Source: an uncultured Gammaproteobacteria bacterium
GTDB taxonomy: Bacteria; Pseudomonadota; Gammaproteobacteria; DRLM01
Direction of reading: 5' to 3'
DNA: 64,000 nucleotides
NCBI GenBank assembly: GCA_947259075.1
Contig: CAMYKQ010000011.1
Location: 1-64,000, forward strand
Position 1 is the first letter of the stretch; every line of letters begins with the position of its first letter. The notes under the pieces were generated by a model. That model worked only from the letters and a program-made list of their open reading frames with translations. It was not told where the DNA came from and searched no databases. Positions 25,612 to 36,577 of the stretch are shown piece after piece. A program made the position numbers and the translations under genes.

Positions 25612-27921
25612 TTAAAAACCCGCACCCAAGGAAAACTGGAACACTTCGGTTCTATCAGCAACTTTGTCATTTAACGCTTTCGCAAAACTAAAAGTCAACG
25701 GCCCGATGGGCGACAACCACACCGCGGACAAGCCCGCCGAATAACGCAGCTCACCCGCGTCGAAGTGATCGAAATCCTCGTAGACATTTCCGGCATCGAC
25801 AAAGGCCCCCATGCGGAAGGACTTATTATTCTCTCCCGCGAAGGACGGCGCAAATAGTATCTCCAAAGTGCCCAGCACCCGGAAGGCACCGCCCAAGGCA
25901 TTGGCGTTTTCCTGCGGCCCCAGCGAATTGGAGCGGAAACCGCGCACCGAACGGATGCCGCCGGCATAATAATTTTCCAGGAAGGGAAAACCGGTGGTAT
26001 CGCCATACGCATCGCCATAGGCGACCTCGCCGTCGGCGGAGAAGGTGAAACGCCGCGACAGCGATTTATACCAAGTACTGCGATTGGTGGCCTTGTAATA
26101 GGTCAAACCGCTGCCGGGCAAGGCCGCTTCCAGCGACAGGCTCTCCAACATGCCCGAGGTGGGGAAGAAGGCTTCATTGCGGGTGTCGTAGGACCAGCCC
26201 ATGGTCAGTTTGAACGCGTCAAACTCGTCGGTATTGGCGGCGAGATAATCCAGATAGCGCTGCGGCGTCAGCGTCGTGGTATTAATGCTAGTGTGCTCAT
26301 AGCCGAGAGAAAGGCGCAGCGCATCGAACTCACTCAAAGGAAAACCGTAGTTCACGCTGGCGCCGAAGGCGTCGGCGGTGAAATCGGCGACGTTGGCCTG
26401 ACCGGCGTCGGTCGTGCGTGAGAACACACGGAAGCCACGGCTCACGCCGTCTTGGGTGTAATAGGGATTGGTGTAGGAAAAACTGTAGATGGTATTGACT
26501 TGGCTGTTATTGACCTGCGCACTGACGCGTTTACCGGTGCCGAGAAAATTATCTTGATTGACGCTGGCGTTAAGCAACACGCCTTGGGATTGCGAGAAGC
26601 CCACGCCCGCCGTCAGGCTGCCGAAGGACGAGCGTTCCTTCACCGCGTAATTCACGTCCACTTGGTCATCGACGCCGGGCACCGCCGGGGTCTCGACGCT
26701 CACCTCATCGAAGTAACCCAGGCGTTGCAAGCGGACGCGCGAGCGGTTGACTTGCTCGGTGGAAATCCATCCCCCCTCCATTTGGCGCAGCTCGCGCCGC
26801 AACACATCATCACGGGTGCGGGCATTACCGCTGACATTCACGCGGCGCACGTACACGCGTTTATTGGGATCGACGAAAAAGGTGAGTTTAACCGTACGCT
26901 GCTCGCGATCGACATCGGGCACTGGGTTGATATTGGCGAAGGCATAGCCTTCCTTGCCCAAGCGATCATTGATGCGGGTGGCGCTCTCGGTCACCTCGCG
27001 GCGCGAAAATACCTCACCCGCCTTGATGCTGATGAGCGCCGTCAACTCATCCTCGGGCGCTTTTAGATCACCGGCCAGCTTCACCTCGCTGATGCTGAAT
27101 TGCTCACCCTCGGAAATATTGATGGTGATGTAGACGCTCTTTTTATCGGGGCTGATCGCCACTTGGGTTGAGTCGACGCTGAAGTCGATATAACCGCGAT
27201 CCAAATAAAACGAGCGCAAGGTCTCCAAATCCGCCGCCAGCTTCTGTTTGGAGTATTGATCGTTCTGATTGAATACCGAAAATAAACTCGGGGGGCCGAG
27301 TTGAATGATATTCAATAGCTCCCCCGTGGCGTAGCGGCGGTTACCCACCAGATTGATCTCTTGAATCTTGGCTACTTGACCTTCGTCGATTTTCAGGCTG
27401 ATCTCGACGCGATTACGTTCTAACGGGGTGGTAGAGCTGGTGATCTTTACGCCGTATTTACCGCGCGCGAAATATTGCCGCTCCAATTCGCGCTCGACTT
27501 GGTCGAGACTGGAGCGATCGAAGACCCGTCCTTCCGCCAAACCGATGCGCTTCAGCGCATCCGTCAATTCCTCACTGCGGATATCTTTATTGCCGCTCAA
27601 GGTCACTTTGGCGATGGAGGGGCGTTCTTCCACCACCACGACCAAACTCCCGCCGTCACGCTCCAATCTCACATCGGCGAAAAAGCCGGTTTTGAACAGG
27701 GCGCGCACCGCTTCCGCGGCGCGGGTATCATCGAGGGTTTCACCCACGCTGACCGGCAAGTAGTTGAACACCGTCCCCACTTCAATGCGCTGCAGACCCT
27801 CGACGCGCACATCTTCAACCTTGAAGGCGGTGAAACCATGGCTGGGTAGGGAAAGGACACTCAACGCGCCTAGCAACAAGGCGATGATTCTTCTTTTTAT
27901 CAACGGCACAAACAAGCTCAC
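25612..27921 (-). CDS. bamA: outer membrane protein assembly factor BamA
   Basis: BamA is the essential beta-barrel insertase of the outer membrane. The 769-residue precursor has a signal peptide ('RRIIALLLGALSVLSLPSHGFTAF'), five POTRA domains to about residue 430 (first begins 'KVEDVRVEGLQRIEVGTVFNYLP') and a 16-strand barrel including the lid-lock motif region 'YYAGGIRSVRGF'. It ends in Phe ('FSLGAGF'), the expected C-terminal beta-signal. Its ATG overlaps the rseP stop by 4 bp, so translation is coupled. Confidence 0.97.
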   Translation of the reverse strand: MSLFVPLIKRRIIALLLGALSVLSLPSHGFTAFKVEDVRVEGLQRIEVGTVFNYLPVSVGETLDDTRAAEAVRALFKTGFFADVRLERDGGSLVVVVEERPSIAKVTLSGNKDIRSEELTDALKRIGLAEGRVFDRSSLDQVERELERQYFARGKYGVKITSSTTPLERNRVEISLKIDEGQVAKIQEINLVGNRRYATGELLNIIQLGPPSLFSVFNQNDQYSKQKLAADLETLRSFYLDRGYIDFSVDSTQVAISPDKKSVYITINISEGEQFSISEVKLAGDLKAPEDELTALISIKAGEVFSRREVTESATRINDRLGKEGYAFANINPVPDVDREQRTVKLTFFVDPNKRVYVRRVNVSGNARTRDDVLRRELRQMEGGWISTEQVNRSRVRLQRLGYFDEVSVETPAVPGVDDQVDVNYAVKERSSFGSLTAGVGFSQSQGVLLNASVNQDNFLGTGKRVSAQVNNSQVNTIYSFSYTNPYYTQDGVSRGFRVFSRTTDAGQANVADFTADAFGASVNYGFPLSEFDALRLSLGYEHTSINTTTLTPQRYLDYLAANTDEFDAFKLTMGWSYDTRNEAFFPTSGMLESLSLEAALPGSGLTYYKATNRSTWYKSLSRRFTFSADGEVAYGDAYGDTTGFPFLENYYAGGIRSVRGFRSNSLGPQENANALGGAFRVLGTLEILFAPSFAGENNKSFRMGAFVDAGNVYEDFDHFDAGELRYSAGLSAVWLSPIGPLTFSFAKALNDKVADRTEVFQFSLGAGF

Positions 27922-29285
27922 TTGAATAATTGAACGATGTCGTTATACATGGCTACCGCCATCAGCATCAGCAACAAGGGCACACCCACGCGCTGCCCCG
28001 CCACTTGCGCGGCGTCGGACACCGGGCTGCCCTTGAGTATCTCAATGAGATAAAAAAACAAATGGCCGCCGTCCAGCACCGGAATGGGCAGCAGATTCAA
28101 CACCCCCAAACTGATGCTGATGATCGCGAGAAAAGTGAGAAAGGCCACCAAACCCACTTGCGCGGAATAACCGGCATACTTGGCGATGCTGATGGGTCCG
28201 CTGATATTGGACATGGACACATCGCCCGCCACCATACCCCATAACATCCGCAGCGTCAGCAGCGACATATCCCAGGTCTTTCCCACCGCCTTGCCCAGCG
28301 CATCGACCGGCGAGTAGCGCAGCAGCGTAACGTATTCCTTGCCCAGATCCTTCGGCACGGCCACCGCCGCGCCCACATAACCGATGCCCCCCTCCTTCGA
28401 CTCGCGGAGAGCGGGACGCAACTCTACCACTAAACGTTCACCGCCGCGGTCAATCTCGGTGCGGATGATTTGCTCGGGACGCGCGCGCACATATTCCACC
28501 CAGCCGTCCCAATCGCTGACCGCATGACCGTCGCTGGCGATGATGAGGTCACCTTCTTGCAAACCGGCGCGTGCCGCGGCACCGCCGGGCTCGAGATGAC
28601 TAATGACCGGCGCGATGGCCGGTCGCGCTGGCTGGATGCCCAAGGCGTCGAGCAGATTACCTTGCTGCAAGTCTTTTTGCACCGCGTGCAGCGGCAATTG
28701 ATGGACACGGATGACACCGTCGGCATCACGCACCCGCACGTCGATCAAGCCATCATTCATGGTGTTTTCGAGTAAAGCCATCACCGCGCTCTGCCAGCTC
28801 TCCACCTCTTTACCGTTCACCGCGGTGATCGTCTCGCCGCTGACGAAACCGGCTTCGGCGGCCAGCGACGCGGGCGCCACCTCTCCGACGATGGGCTTGA
28901 CGCCCGCCACCCCCAGCACGAACACCAGCCAATAGACGGCGATGGCCAGCAGGAAATTGAACAGCGGCCCCGCCAGCACGATGGCAAAACGTTTGCCGAC
29001 GGGCTGTCTATTGAATGCGCGGTGCAGCTCGTGCTCGGCCACCTCGCCCTCGCGCTCGTCGAGCATGCGCACATAGCCGCCGAGGGGAATCGCCGCCAGC
29101 ACATACTCGGTGCGGTCCGCGCCGCGCGCCGTCTGCAATATGGGTTTACCGAAGCCGATGGAGAAACGCAGCACCTTGACGCCGAGTTTGCGCGCCACCC
29201 AAAAATGGCCGAACTCGTGCACGGCGATCAACAGCGCCAGCGCCAGTAAAAAGAAAAACAGGGATGAAAGAATGCTACCGCCCAT
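27918..29285 (-). CDS. rseP: site-2 intramembrane zinc protease RseP
   Basis: RseP cleaves anti-sigma factors such as RseA within the membrane in the envelope stress response. The 455-aa protein has the zinc motif HEFGH at residues 23-27 in the first membrane segment, two PDZ domains (about 120-290, '[23 protein letters not shown]' and '[21 protein letters not shown]') and the second active-site motif '[14 protein letters not shown]' near the C-terminus. It overlaps dxr by 11 bp and bamA by 4 bp, the normal order. Confidence 0.96.
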   Translation of the reverse strand: MGGSILSSLFFFLLALALLIAVHEFGHFWVARKLGVKVLRFSIGFGKPILQTARGADRTEYVLAAIPLGGYVRMLDEREGEVAEHELHRAFNRQPVGKRFAIVLAGPLFNFLLAIAVYWLVFVLGVAGVKPIVGEVAPASLAAEAGFVSGETITAVNGKEVESWQSAVMALLENTMNDGLIDVRVRDADGVIRVHQLPLHAVQKDLQQGNLLDALGIQPARPAIAPVISHLEPGGAAARAGLQEGDLIIASDGHAVSDWDGWVEYVRARPEQIIRTEIDRGGERLVVELRPALRESKEGGIGYVGAAVAVPKDLGKEYVTLLRYSPVDALGKAVGKTWDMSLLTLRMLWGMVAGDVSMSNISGPISIAKYAGYSAQVGLVAFLTFLAIISISLGVLNLLPIPVLDGGHLFFYLIEILKGSPVSDAAQVAGQRVGVPLLLMLMAVAMYNDIVQLFK

Positions 29286-30474
29286 ACGATCCCTCGCTAC
29301 TCAGCCGCGCGACCGCCTCGTGCGCCACGGCGCGGGCGCGGCCGTCGTCTTCCAAAATCCGCTCCAATGAAACCGCTTCGCGCGCCGTCACCTCGCTCAA
29401 GCTGGTCTCGACCACGGTGGCGATGGCGGTAAAGGGAATCTGCTCCGCCAGGAATGCTTGCACCGCCACTTCGTTAGCGGCATTCAACACCGTCGTTGCA
29501 GTACCGCCGCGTTCCAAGGCCTCATAGGCCAGGCGCAGGCAGGGGAAACGCGCCGGGTCGGGCGCGGTGAAATGCAGCGAACCGACCTCGAACAGGTCCA
29601 GCCGCCGCACCCCGGCGTCGATGCGCTCCGGCCAGGCCAGGGCGTGGGCGATGGGCGTGCGCATATCGGGGCTGCCGAGCTGCGCGAGTATCGAACCGTC
29701 GATGTATTCCACCATCGAGTGGATCACGCTCTCGGCGTGCAGCACCACCTGCACCTGCGCGGCGCTGGTATCGAACAGCCAGCAGGCCTCGATCACTTCC
29801 AAACCTTTATTCATCATCGTCGCCGAGTCCACGGAAATCTTGCGCCCCATCACCCAATTGGGGTGGGCGCAGGCTTGGACCGGCGTGACGTAGGGCAGTT
29901 CGGCCAGCGGCGTGTCGCGGAAGGGTCCGCCGGAGGCGGTGAGCAGGATCTTGCTCACGCCCAACGCGGCTAAATCGCGGCCGCGCTGACCGGGCAGGCA
30001 TTGAAAGATCGCATTGTGTTCGCTGTCCACCGGCAATAATTCCGCGCCGTGGGCGCGCACCTCGTCCATGAAGAGGGGACCCGACATCACCAGCGCCTCT
30101 TTATTGGCGAGCAAGATGCGCTTGCCGGCGCGTGCCGCCGCCAAGGTGGGCAGCAGCCCCGCGGCGCCGACGATGGCGGCCATCACCGTGCCCGCCCCGG
30201 GATGGGCGGCGGCGCGGGCCACGGCCTCCGGCCCGGCCTGCACCTCCACCGCGCTGTCGATCTGGCGCAAGCGGACGCGTAATTGTTCGGCGGCATCGGG
30301 GTCGGCCATCACCGCCAGCTCGGGGTGGTGCGCGCGGCACTGCTCCGCCAGCCGTTCCACCTCGCGGTTGGCGGCCAGCGCCACCACGCGGTAACGGTCG
30401 CGGTGGCGCGCCAGCACATCCAGCGTGCTTACGCCGATGGAGCCGGTGGCGCCCAATATTGTCACGCCAATCAT
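29275..30474 (-). CDS. dxr: 1-deoxy-D-xylulose-5-phosphate reductoisomerase
   Basis: Dxr makes MEP, the committed step of the non-mevalonate isoprenoid pathway. From the ATG at 30474 the protein is 399 aa: '[19 protein letters not shown]' (NADPH-binding loop), '[12 protein letters not shown]', the metal/substrate motif '[15 protein letters not shown]' and '[20 protein letters not shown]'. The start overlaps the cdsA stop (ATGA); the frame remains open for 62 codons upstream, but that part is shadow of cdsA. It feeds the neighbouring uppS with isoprenoid precursors. Confidence 0.96.
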   Translation of the reverse strand: MIGVTILGATGSIGVSTLDVLARHRDRYRVVALAANREVERLAEQCRAHHPELAVMADPDAAEQLRVRLRQIDSAVEVQAGPEAVARAAAHPGAGTVMAAIVGAAGLLPTLAAARAGKRILLANKEALVMSGPLFMDEVRAHGAELLPVDSEHNAIFQCLPGQRGRDLAALGVSKILLTASGGPFRDTPLAELPYVTPVQACAHPNWVMGRKISVDSATMMNKGLEVIEACWLFDTSAAQVQVVLHAESVIHSMVEYIDGSILAQLGSPDMRTPIAHALAWPERIDAGVRRLDLFEVGSLHFTAPDPARFPCLRLAYEALERGGTATTVLNAANEVAVQAFLAEQIPFTAIATVVETSLSEVTAREAVSLERILEDDGRARAVAHEAVARLSSEGSYGR

Positions 30475-31295
30475 GTCAGCCACTCGATCAATGCCAAACC
30501 CGCGTAAAACACCGGCGCCGCCGCCGTGATACTGTCGATGCGATCCAAGGCGCCGCCGTGTCCCGGGAGAAAACGGCCGCTGTCCTTCACCCCCGCCTCG
30601 CGTTTGAACAGACTCTCCAGCAGATCGCCCACCACCGAGATCACCACCACCACCGCGCACAAGATCATAAAGATAAGCGTAGCCGTGAATGACAGATTAA
30701 AGATGAACGCCCCGCCCAAGGCCACCAGCAAAGACGCGCCCGCCCCGCCCGCCACGCCTTCCCACGTCTTGCCCGGGCTGACCCGCGCCGCCAGTTTGCG
30801 GCGGCCGAAACGGCGGCCTGCAAAATAGGCACCGCTGTCCGCGGCCCACACCAGCACGAACAGAAACAAGACATAAGCGGGACCGGTGGCCGGGTCGCGG
30901 TGCAAGGCCGTCAAGGCCAGCCACGGCGGCAATAGCACCGCCAGCCCGGTCAGCGCGCCGCCCCAACGTGAGCGGGGCAGCACCGCGGCACCCGCTTGAT
31001 AACGGCGTATCCACCCCGTGGCGATGGCCCACCATAGCACAGCGGCCGCGGCGATCCCACGCGTCAACTCGGCGGGCGGCGGCACGAGCAAGGCGAACAA
31101 CATGGACACGGCCATCAGCGCGGCAAAACCCGCTTGCCACGCCGGCGGTAAAGACACCAGCCGCCCCCACTCCGCCACCGCCACCAGCACCACGACCGCG
31201 AGCAACAGGGCGAAATACAGCGGCGGCAGGGCGAGCACGCCCCAGACGAACAGGGGAATGAGAACGGCGGCGGTCAGCAGGCGCTGTTTAAGCAC
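30471..31295 (-). CDS. cdsA: phosphatidate cytidylyltransferase
   Basis: CdsA makes CDP-diacylglycerol for phospholipid synthesis in the inner membrane. A GTG at 31295 overlaps the uppS stop codon and yields 274 aa starting '[24 protein letters not shown]', close to the E. coli length. The frame is open further upstream but only as antisense-like shadow of uppS. Around eight membrane segments are followed by the signature '[12 protein letters not shown]' and '[28 protein letters not shown]'. It is translationally coupled at both ends. Confidence 0.94.
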   Translation of the reverse strand: MLKQRLLTAAVLIPLFVWGVLALPPLYFALLLAVVVLVAVAEWGRLVSLPPAWQAGFAALMAVSMLFALLVPPPAELTRGIAAAAVLWWAIATGWIRRYQAGAAVLPRSRWGGALTGLAVLLPPWLALTALHRDPATGPAYVLFLFVLVWAADSGAYFAGRRFGRRKLAARVSPGKTWEGVAGGAGASLLVALGGAFIFNLSFTATLIFMILCAVVVVISVVGDLLESLFKREAGVKDSGRFLPGHGGALDRIDSITAAAPVFYAGLALIEWLT

Positions 31296-32049
31296 CTTTA
31301 CCCTGCTCCACCTGTTCTCCGGTGCGGCCAAAGCGGCGCTGCCGCCCGGCGTAAGATCGCAGGGCCTCATCGAAGGCGCGAGCGTCAAAGTCCGGCCAGA
31401 GGATGTCGGTGAAGTACAACTCGGAATAGGCGAGGTGCCATAAGAGAAAATTGCTGATGCGCATTTCACCGCCGGTGCGGATAAATAAATCCGGCTCCGG
31501 CAGACCGTGCAGCACCGTGTGCGCCTCCAGCATATCAGGCGTAATGTCCGCCGCGCGCAACTCACCGGCCTCGATCTTCTCACCGAGCCGCCGCGCCGCC
31601 TGAGTCACATCCCAGCGGCCACCGTAGTTGGCGGCGACGACCAGGGTGAGCCCGGTATTGTGTTGCGACAAGGTTTCCGCGGCGGCGATTTCGTCTTGCA
31701 AACGCGGCGAAAAGGCATCGCGTTCGCCGACAACCAGCAAGCGCACATTATTTTCGTGGAGCTTCTTGGTCTCGCGCTGCAACGCGGTGATGAAGAGCTC
31801 CATCAGCAAGCTCACCTCTTTTTCCGGGCGGCGCCAGTTCTCACTGCTGAAGGCGAACAAGGTCAATACTTCGATACCCTTTTCGCCGCAGGCGCGCACC
31901 AATTGCCGCACCGTCTCCACCCCGGCGTGATGACCGGCGATGCGCGGTAAAAAGCGCTTTTTGGCCCAACGGCCGTTGCCGTCCATGATGACGGCGACAT
32001 GGCGGGGGACACCGTTATCGGGGGCGGGTTTTTGCACTTCGTTAGACAT
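31288..32049 (-). CDS. uppS: undecaprenyl diphosphate synthase
   Basis: UppS elongates farnesyl diphosphate with eight isoprenes to the C55 carrier lipid for peptidoglycan and O-antigen. 'HVAVIMDGNGRWAKKR' carries the catalytic Asp (residue 23), then 'HHAGVETVR', 'LTLFAFSSENWRRP' and 'DLFIRTGGEMRISNFLLW'. The ATG at 32049 gives 253 aa, the usual size; the frame's next upstream ATG (32100) gives an atypical extension. No clear Shine-Dalgarno is seen at either. The 138 bp between this start and the frr stop contain no gene. Confidence 0.94.
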   Translation of the reverse strand: MSNEVQKPAPDNGVPRHVAVIMDGNGRWAKKRFLPRIAGHHAGVETVRQLVRACGEKGIEVLTLFAFSSENWRRPEKEVSLLMELFITALQRETKKLHENNVRLLVVGERDAFSPRLQDEIAAAETLSQHNTGLTLVVAANYGGRWDVTQAARRLGEKIEAGELRAADITPDMLEAHTVLHGLPEPDLFIRTGGEMRISNFLLWHLAYSELYFTDILWPDFDARAFDEALRSYAGRQRRFGRTGEQVEQGKGA

Positions 32050-32187
32050 AGATTTTAGGGGAGGCCGTAAAACCTTCACGCTCGGGGACGGACAAGGCAC
32101 GGCACTCGCCGCAGAACGTGGCGGCGGCGCAGGCCGTCCCGCTTCAGCCGCGCCATGAGCCGACGCGCAACGCGCCGACCGCCAGAT

Positions 32188-32745
32188 TTAAATCTCCATC
32201 AACTCCGCTTCTTTGGCCGCCAATACCTTGTCGACCTCGGCGATGTGCTTGTCCGTGAGTTTTTGAATCTCGTCCTGCGCACGGCGGTCATCGTCTTCGG
32301 AAATCTGTTTGTCTTTTAGCAATTTCTTCAGCTCGCCGTTGGCGTCACGGCGGATATTGCGTATCGCCACCCGCGCGCCTTCCGCCTCGCCGCGCACGAC
32401 TTTGATCAAATCACGGCGGCGCTCTTCGGTGAGGGCGGGCAAAGGAATGCGGATCACCGTCCCCGAGGTGGCGGGCGTCAAACCGAGGTCGGAGGTCATG
32501 ATGGCCTTTTCAATGGGCTGCACCATGCTCTTGTCCCAGGGGGTGACGGTGAGGGTGCGGCTGTCGGACACCGCCACATTGGCGGCCTGGCTCAGCGGCA
32601 CCTCGCTGCCGTAAAACGGCACGGTGATGTGATCGAGCAGACTGGTTTGAGCGCGGCCGGTGCGTATCTTCACCAGCTCATCCCGCAACGCGGCGATACT
32701 CTTATCCATCCGGCTATTGGCCTGGGTCTTGACGTCGTTAATCAT
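32188..32745 (-). CDS. frr: ribosome recycling factor
   Basis: RRF, with EF-G, splits post-termination ribosomes. The ATG at 32745 gives exactly 185 aa, the canonical length, starting '[32 protein letters not shown]' with '[22 protein letters not shown]' and ending '[11 protein letters not shown]'. The start lies 8 bp inside the pyrH end. An upstream frame extension to 32853 is shadow of pyrH. Confidence 0.96.
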   Translation of the reverse strand: MINDVKTQANSRMDKSIAALRDELVKIRTGRAQTSLLDHITVPFYGSEVPLSQAANVAVSDSRTLTVTPWDKSMVQPIEKAIMTSDLGLTPATSGTVIRIPLPALTEERRRDLIKVVRGEAEGARVAIRNIRRDANGELKKLLKDKQISEDDDRRAQDEIQKLTDKHIAEVDKVLAAKEAELMEI

Positions 32746-33487
32746 GCGTTTCCTCCCGTTGCACCAAGGTCCCGACATTCTCCCCTGCGACGATGCGGCG
32801 CAAGGCGCCCGGCTGGTTGATATCGAAGACACGCAAGGGCATGTTGTAGTCACGGCACAGCACGATGGCGGTGGCGTCCATCACCCCCAGCTTGCGCTGC
32901 AAGACCTCGTCGTAGGTCAGCGAAGCGTAGCGCTCAGCCGTGGGATCTTTCATCGGGTCCGCGGTATACACGCCATCGACCTTGGTGCCCTTGAGCAGCA
33001 GGTCGGCGCCGATCTCGATGGCGCGCAGACTGGCCGCCGAATCCGTGGTGAAAAAGGGATTGCCGGTGCCCGCGGCGAAAATGACCACCCGGCCTTTTTC
33101 CAAATGGCGGATGGCGCGGCGGCGGATGTAATCTTCACAGATCTGATTGATCTTGATCGCCGACATCACCCGCGCGCGCGCGCCGCGCGCCTCCAGCGCA
33201 TCTTGCATGCCGAGGGCGTTGATCACCGTGGCGAGCATACCCATGTGATCGCCGGTGACGCGGTCCACGCCGGAGGCGGCGAGACTGGCGCCACGGAAAA
33301 TATTGCCGCCGCCGATCACGACGCCGACTTCCGTACCCGACTTGACCAAGTCGCACACCTCATCGGCGATGCGGCCCATGATGGCGGGACTGATGGTGTC
33401 CTCGCCATCGCCCATCAGGGCCTCACCGCTGAGTTTCAGCAATATCCGCTTATTGGTTTTGGTTGGCGCAGAATCCGTTGCTGGCAC
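32738..33487 (-). CDS. pyrH: UMP kinase
   Basis: PyrH phosphorylates UMP to UDP; it is a hexameric amino-acid-kinase-fold enzyme regulated by GTP and UTP. The 249 aa include '[14 protein letters not shown]', '[13 protein letters not shown]', '[20 protein letters not shown]' and '[20 protein letters not shown]'. A slightly long, Thr/Lys-rich N-terminus precedes the kinase core. It follows tsf by 4 bp and overlaps frr by 8 bp. Confidence 0.97.
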   Translation of the reverse strand: MPATDSAPTKTNKRILLKLSGEALMGDGEDTISPAIMGRIADEVCDLVKSGTEVGVVIGGGNIFRGASLAASGVDRVTGDHMGMLATVINALGMQDALEARGARARVMSAIKINQICEDYIRRRAIRHLEKGRVVIFAAGTGNPFFTTDSAASLRAIEIGADLLLKGTKVDGVYTADPMKDPTAERYASLTYDEVLQRKLGVMDATAIVLCRDYNMPLRVFDINQPGALRRIVAGENVGTLVQREETHD

Positions 33488-33491
33488 TGAA

Positions 33492-34370
33492 TTAACCTCC
33501 GCGGACCTGGGCCATCACTTCTTCGGCAAAATTCTCCGACTTCTTCTCGATGCCCTCGCCCACCTCGTAACGCACGAAACCGGTGACCGTGGCGCCGTGC
33601 TGCTTCGCCAGCTGTTCGATGGTCTGATCGGGGTTCTTCACGAAAGGCTGGCCCAGCAGGGTGACTTCGCGCAGAAATTTCGTCACCCGGCCCATCACCA
33701 TCTTCTCGATGATGTCGGCGGGCTTGCCGCTGTCGGCGGCCTGCGCCGTATAAATTTCTTTCTCTTTAGCGATGAGTTCGGCGGAGACATCGTCAGGACC
33801 CAGCGCCACCGGCTTGCTCGCCGCCACGTGCATGGCGATGTCCTTGGCCAATACTTCGTCGCCGCCCTTCACGCCCACCAGCACGCCGATGCGGCTGCCG
33901 TGCAGGTACATGCCCACTTTGCCGCCCTCGCTGCTCATCGCGCTAAAACGGCGCACGGAGATGTTCTCACCCAGCTTGGCGATGAGGGCGCGGCGCACGT
34001 CTTCGACGCTGCCGCCGCTGATGGGCAGGGTCATCAATTCATCGATATTGGCGGGCTTTTTCGCGAGCGCGGCCTGGGCCAATTGGCTCGCGAAGTTGAT
34101 GAAATCATCGCCCTTGGCGACGAAGTCGGTCTCGCAGTTCACTTCAATGATGACGGCATGCGCGCCGTCAGCGCTCAGCGCCGTGGCCACCGTGCCTTCG
34201 GCAGCCACGCGGCCAGCCTTTTTGTCGGCCTTGGCCATACCGGACTTGCGCATCGCCTCCACCGCGGCCTCGATGTCGCCGCCGGTTTCAGTCAATGCCT
34301 TCTTGCATTCCATCATGCCGGACCCGGTGCGCTCACGCAGTTCTTTAACCAGCGCCGCAGTAATTTCCAT
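33492..34370 (-). CDS. tsf: translation elongation factor Ts
   Basis: EF-Ts exchanges GDP for GTP on EF-Tu. The 292-aa protein begins '[38 protein letters not shown]', the UBA-like domain plus the TDVxF-like region '[18 protein letters not shown]'. It is followed immediately by pyrH (4 bp) and is separated from rpsB by 139 bp, which contain an inverted sequence TTGGAGGGACT...AGTCCTTCCAA that may act as a partial terminator. Confidence 0.97.
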   Translation of the reverse strand: MEITAALVKELRERTGSGMMECKKALTETGGDIEAAVEAMRKSGMAKADKKAGRVAAEGTVATALSADGAHAVIIEVNCETDFVAKGDDFINFASQLAQAALAKKPANIDELMTLPISGGSVEDVRRALIAKLGENISVRRFSAMSSEGGKVGMYLHGSRIGVLVGVKGGDEVLAKDIAMHVAASKPVALGPDDVSAELIAKEKEIYTAQAADSGKPADIIEKMVMGRVTKFLREVTLLGQPFVKNPDQTIEQLAKQHGATVTGFVRYEVGEGIEKKSENFAEEVMAQVRGG

Positions 34371-34470
34371 AGTCCTATCCTCTCTTAGCTTTACTCAATC
34401 TAAAGAATGACGCGCGCGAGCCGCGCGGCCTACGCGCCGGGTGGGCGCGTCATATTCAAAACACAAACGC

Positions 34471-34498
34471 GTTGGAGGGACTGAGTCCTTCCAACGCG
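34471..34498 (-). terminator. rpsB-tsf intergenic hairpin
   Basis: The segment CGCGTTGGAGGGACTGAGTC and the following CTTCCAACGCG form an 11-base arm pair (CGCGTTGGAGG / CTTCCAACGCG, one G-T pair). No U tract follows on the minus strand, so it may be an attenuator or processing site between rpsB and tsf rather than a full terminator. Confidence 0.55.
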
Positions 34499-34509
34499 CG
34501 GCGGCCGGC

Positions 34510-35349
34510 TTAGTTCGCGTCTTCCGCGTCGTCACCGTCTTGTTGTTGCACGGAGGCGCGGCGGCTAGGTTTTTTGACGGTTTGTTTCACGCCAGGCTCG
34601 GTCTTGGCTTTAGCGGCGGGCGCTTCGTCCATTTCCATGAATTCATCGCCCGGGGTGGCTTGCAAGGACGCGGCCTTGCCGTTGACCACGGCGTCGGCCG
34701 CGCCGCGCACATAGAGTTGCACCGCGCGCACGGCGTCGTCGTTGCCGGGAATGACGTAGTCGATGCGCTCGGGGCTGTTATTGGTGTCGACCACGCCGAT
34801 CACCGGGATGCCGAGCTTTTTGGCTTCGGCGACCGCGATCTTTTCGTTACCGACGTCGATGACGAACAGGGCGTCGGGCAGACCGGGCATGTCTTTGATG
34901 CCGCCCAGGCTGCGTTCCAGTTTTTCCAGCTCGCGGCTCAAGCCCAGGGCTTCTTTTTTGCTGAAGCGATCGAGGCTGCCGTCTTGGCGCATGGCTTCGA
35001 GCTCTTTCAGACGGCGGATGGATTGGCGAATGGTTTTGAAGTTGGTGAGCATGCCGCCCAGCCAGCGCTGATTGACATAGGGCATGCCGCAACGCGTGGC
35101 CTCTTCCTGGACGACCTGTTGCGCGGAGCGCTTGGTGCCCACGAAGAGGATGGAGCCTTTTTTGGCCGCCAGGCTGCTGATGAAGTTGGTGGCGTCTTCA
35201 AACAGCGGCAGGGTCTTTTCTAGATTGATGATATGAATCTTGTTGCGGTCGCCGAAAATATACTGGGCCATTTTGGGATGCCAGTAGCGGGTTTGGTGAC
35301 CGAAATGCACGCCAGCCTCAAGCATTTGGCGCATGGAAACAGTAGCCAT
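34510..35349 (-). CDS. rpsB: 30S ribosomal protein S2
   Basis: The 279-aa protein is S2: '[33 protein letters not shown]', '[16 protein letters not shown]', '[14 protein letters not shown]' and '[32 protein letters not shown]'. The C-terminal tail is about 40 residues longer than in E. coli and is charged and Lys-rich ('[18 protein letters not shown]'). It is first in the long minus-strand cluster and has a structured leader upstream, as expected for S2 autogenous control. Confidence 0.97.
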   Translation of the reverse strand: MATVSMRQMLEAGVHFGHQTRYWHPKMAQYIFGDRNKIHIINLEKTLPLFEDATNFISSLAAKKGSILFVGTKRSAQQVVQEEATRCGMPYVNQRWLGGMLTNFKTIRQSIRRLKELEAMRQDGSLDRFSKKEALGLSRELEKLERSLGGIKDMPGLPDALFVIDVGNEKIAVAEAKKLGIPVIGVVDTNNSPERIDYVIPGNDDAVRAVQLYVRGAADAVVNGKAASLQATPGDEFMEMDEAPAAKAKTEPGVKQTVKKPSRRASVQQQDGDDAEDAN

Positions 35350-35809
35350 GTAATAAAGTCCTCGTTAGGGTTAAGCCTCCATACATCCCATGCATCAACC
35401 CGGCTCGCGGGCACCCTGATGCATGTGCCGATGTATGTGTGTCTTACGCCGCGGCAGCGGCCATCTCCTTGATGGCCGCTGACCCGCGGCAGGTATTTTA
35501 GTAATCGCGCCGGCGCCGCGGAGACGATAATCCGCCCTTCCCCGTACACCGACCCGGCGCGCTTTATACCATAAACCCGCCCACGCCCTCAATAAAATTC
35601 GATTTGGCGAGGGGATATCACCCCCGTCTCGACCGCTACTGGCCCGCATTCGCGATAAAAATTCAGACCGGGCTTCATCTTGCGCTTTTCCGCGCCAGCG
35701 CCGTTATTGCTGACACTGACGCTCCGATAACGGTAAGATCAGACCCCTAAACCATCCCGGGACGGCCCCCGGGCCATGAATCAATTTACAGGACAAGCAG
35801 TTAATCCAA
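35350..35809. other. divergent control region rpsB / map
   Basis: This 460-bp stretch has no gene. It includes the rpsB leader hairpins and, toward map, an A/T-rich pair resembling promoter elements (CTGACA near 35710, TAAGAT near 35734). The promoter call is weak. Confidence 0.4.
35389..35490 (-). promoter_or_regulatory. structured leader of rpsB (candidate S2 autoregulatory RNA)
   Basis: Two perfect hairpins precede rpsB. The distal one pairs 35455-35465 (CAGCGGCCATC) with 35471-35481 (GATGGCCGCTG) over a 5-base loop, extended by an outer GCCGCGG / CCGCGGC pair at 35448-35454 and 35484-35490. The proximal one pairs 35389-35397 (CATGCATCA) with 35417-35425 (TGATGCATG). In enterics the rpsB leader is bound by S2 to repress rpsB-tsf; assigning that role here is inference. 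Confidence 0.6.
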
Positions 35810-36577
35810 ATGAGCGCGACTATTAAAACAACGGACGAGATCGCCAAGATGCGGGTGGCGGGACGACTGGCGGCGGAGGTGCTGCACATGATCCGCCCCC
35901 ATGTTCAGCCCGGCATCACCACCGATGAGCTGAACCAGATCTGCCACGACTACATCGTCAACGAACAGCAGGCCATCCCGGCGCCGCTCAACTACCACGG
36001 CTTTCCCAAATCCATCTGCACCTCGGTCAATCACCAGGTCTGTCACGGCATTCCGGGCAAAAAGCGCCTGAAGCACGGCGACATCGTCAATATCGACGTC
36101 ACCGTCATCAAGGAGGGCTACCACGGCGACACCAGCAAGATGTTCTTCGTCGGCGACCCCAGCCCCCTTGCCCGCCGCTTGGTGCAGGTCACCTATGAAT
36201 GCATGCGCCTCGGCATCGAAATGGTTAAACCCGGCGTGCGTCTCGGCGACATCGGTCACGCCATTCAACAACACGCCGAGTCCCACAACTACTCCATCGT
36301 GCGTGAATACTGCGGCCACGGCATCGGCCGTAATTTCCACGAAGAACCGCAAGTGCTGCACTACGGCAAGCCGGGCACCGGCCTGGCGCTGGAGCCGGGC
36401 ATGACCTTCACCATCGAGCCCATGGTTAACGCCGGCAAACGCAATGTGAAACTCTTGCCCGACAATTGGACCGTGGTCACCAAGGACCACAGCCTCTCGG
36501 CGCAGTGGGAACACACCCTGCTGGTGACCGGCACCGGGTTCGAAGTCCTCACCAAATGCCCGGAAGACGGCATTTGA
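35810..36577 (+). CDS. map: methionine aminopeptidase type I
   Basis: Map removes the initiator methionine from nascent proteins. The 255-residue protein has the pita-bread fold: His79 in 'NHQVCHGIPG', the metal ligands Asp96 ('VNIDVTVI') and Asp107 ('YHGDTSKMF'), the His in 'YCGHGIGRNFHEEP', and the glutamates in 'FTIEPMV' and 'WEHTLLVT'. Its TGA stop overlaps the TTG start of glnD. The map-glnD pairing opposite rpsB is conserved. Confidence 0.97.
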   Translation: MSATIKTTDEIAKMRVAGRLAAEVLHMIRPHVQPGITTDELNQICHDYIVNEQQAIPAPLNYHGFPKSICTSVNHQVCHGIPGKKRLKHGDIVNIDVTVIKEGYHGDTSKMFFVGDPSPLARRLVQVTYECMRLGIEMVKPGVRLGDIGHAIQQHAESHNYSIVREYCGHGIGRNFHEEPQVLHYGKPGTGLALEPGMTFTIEPMVNAGKRNVKLLPDNWTVVTKDHSLSAQWEHTLLVTGTGFEVLTKCPEDGI

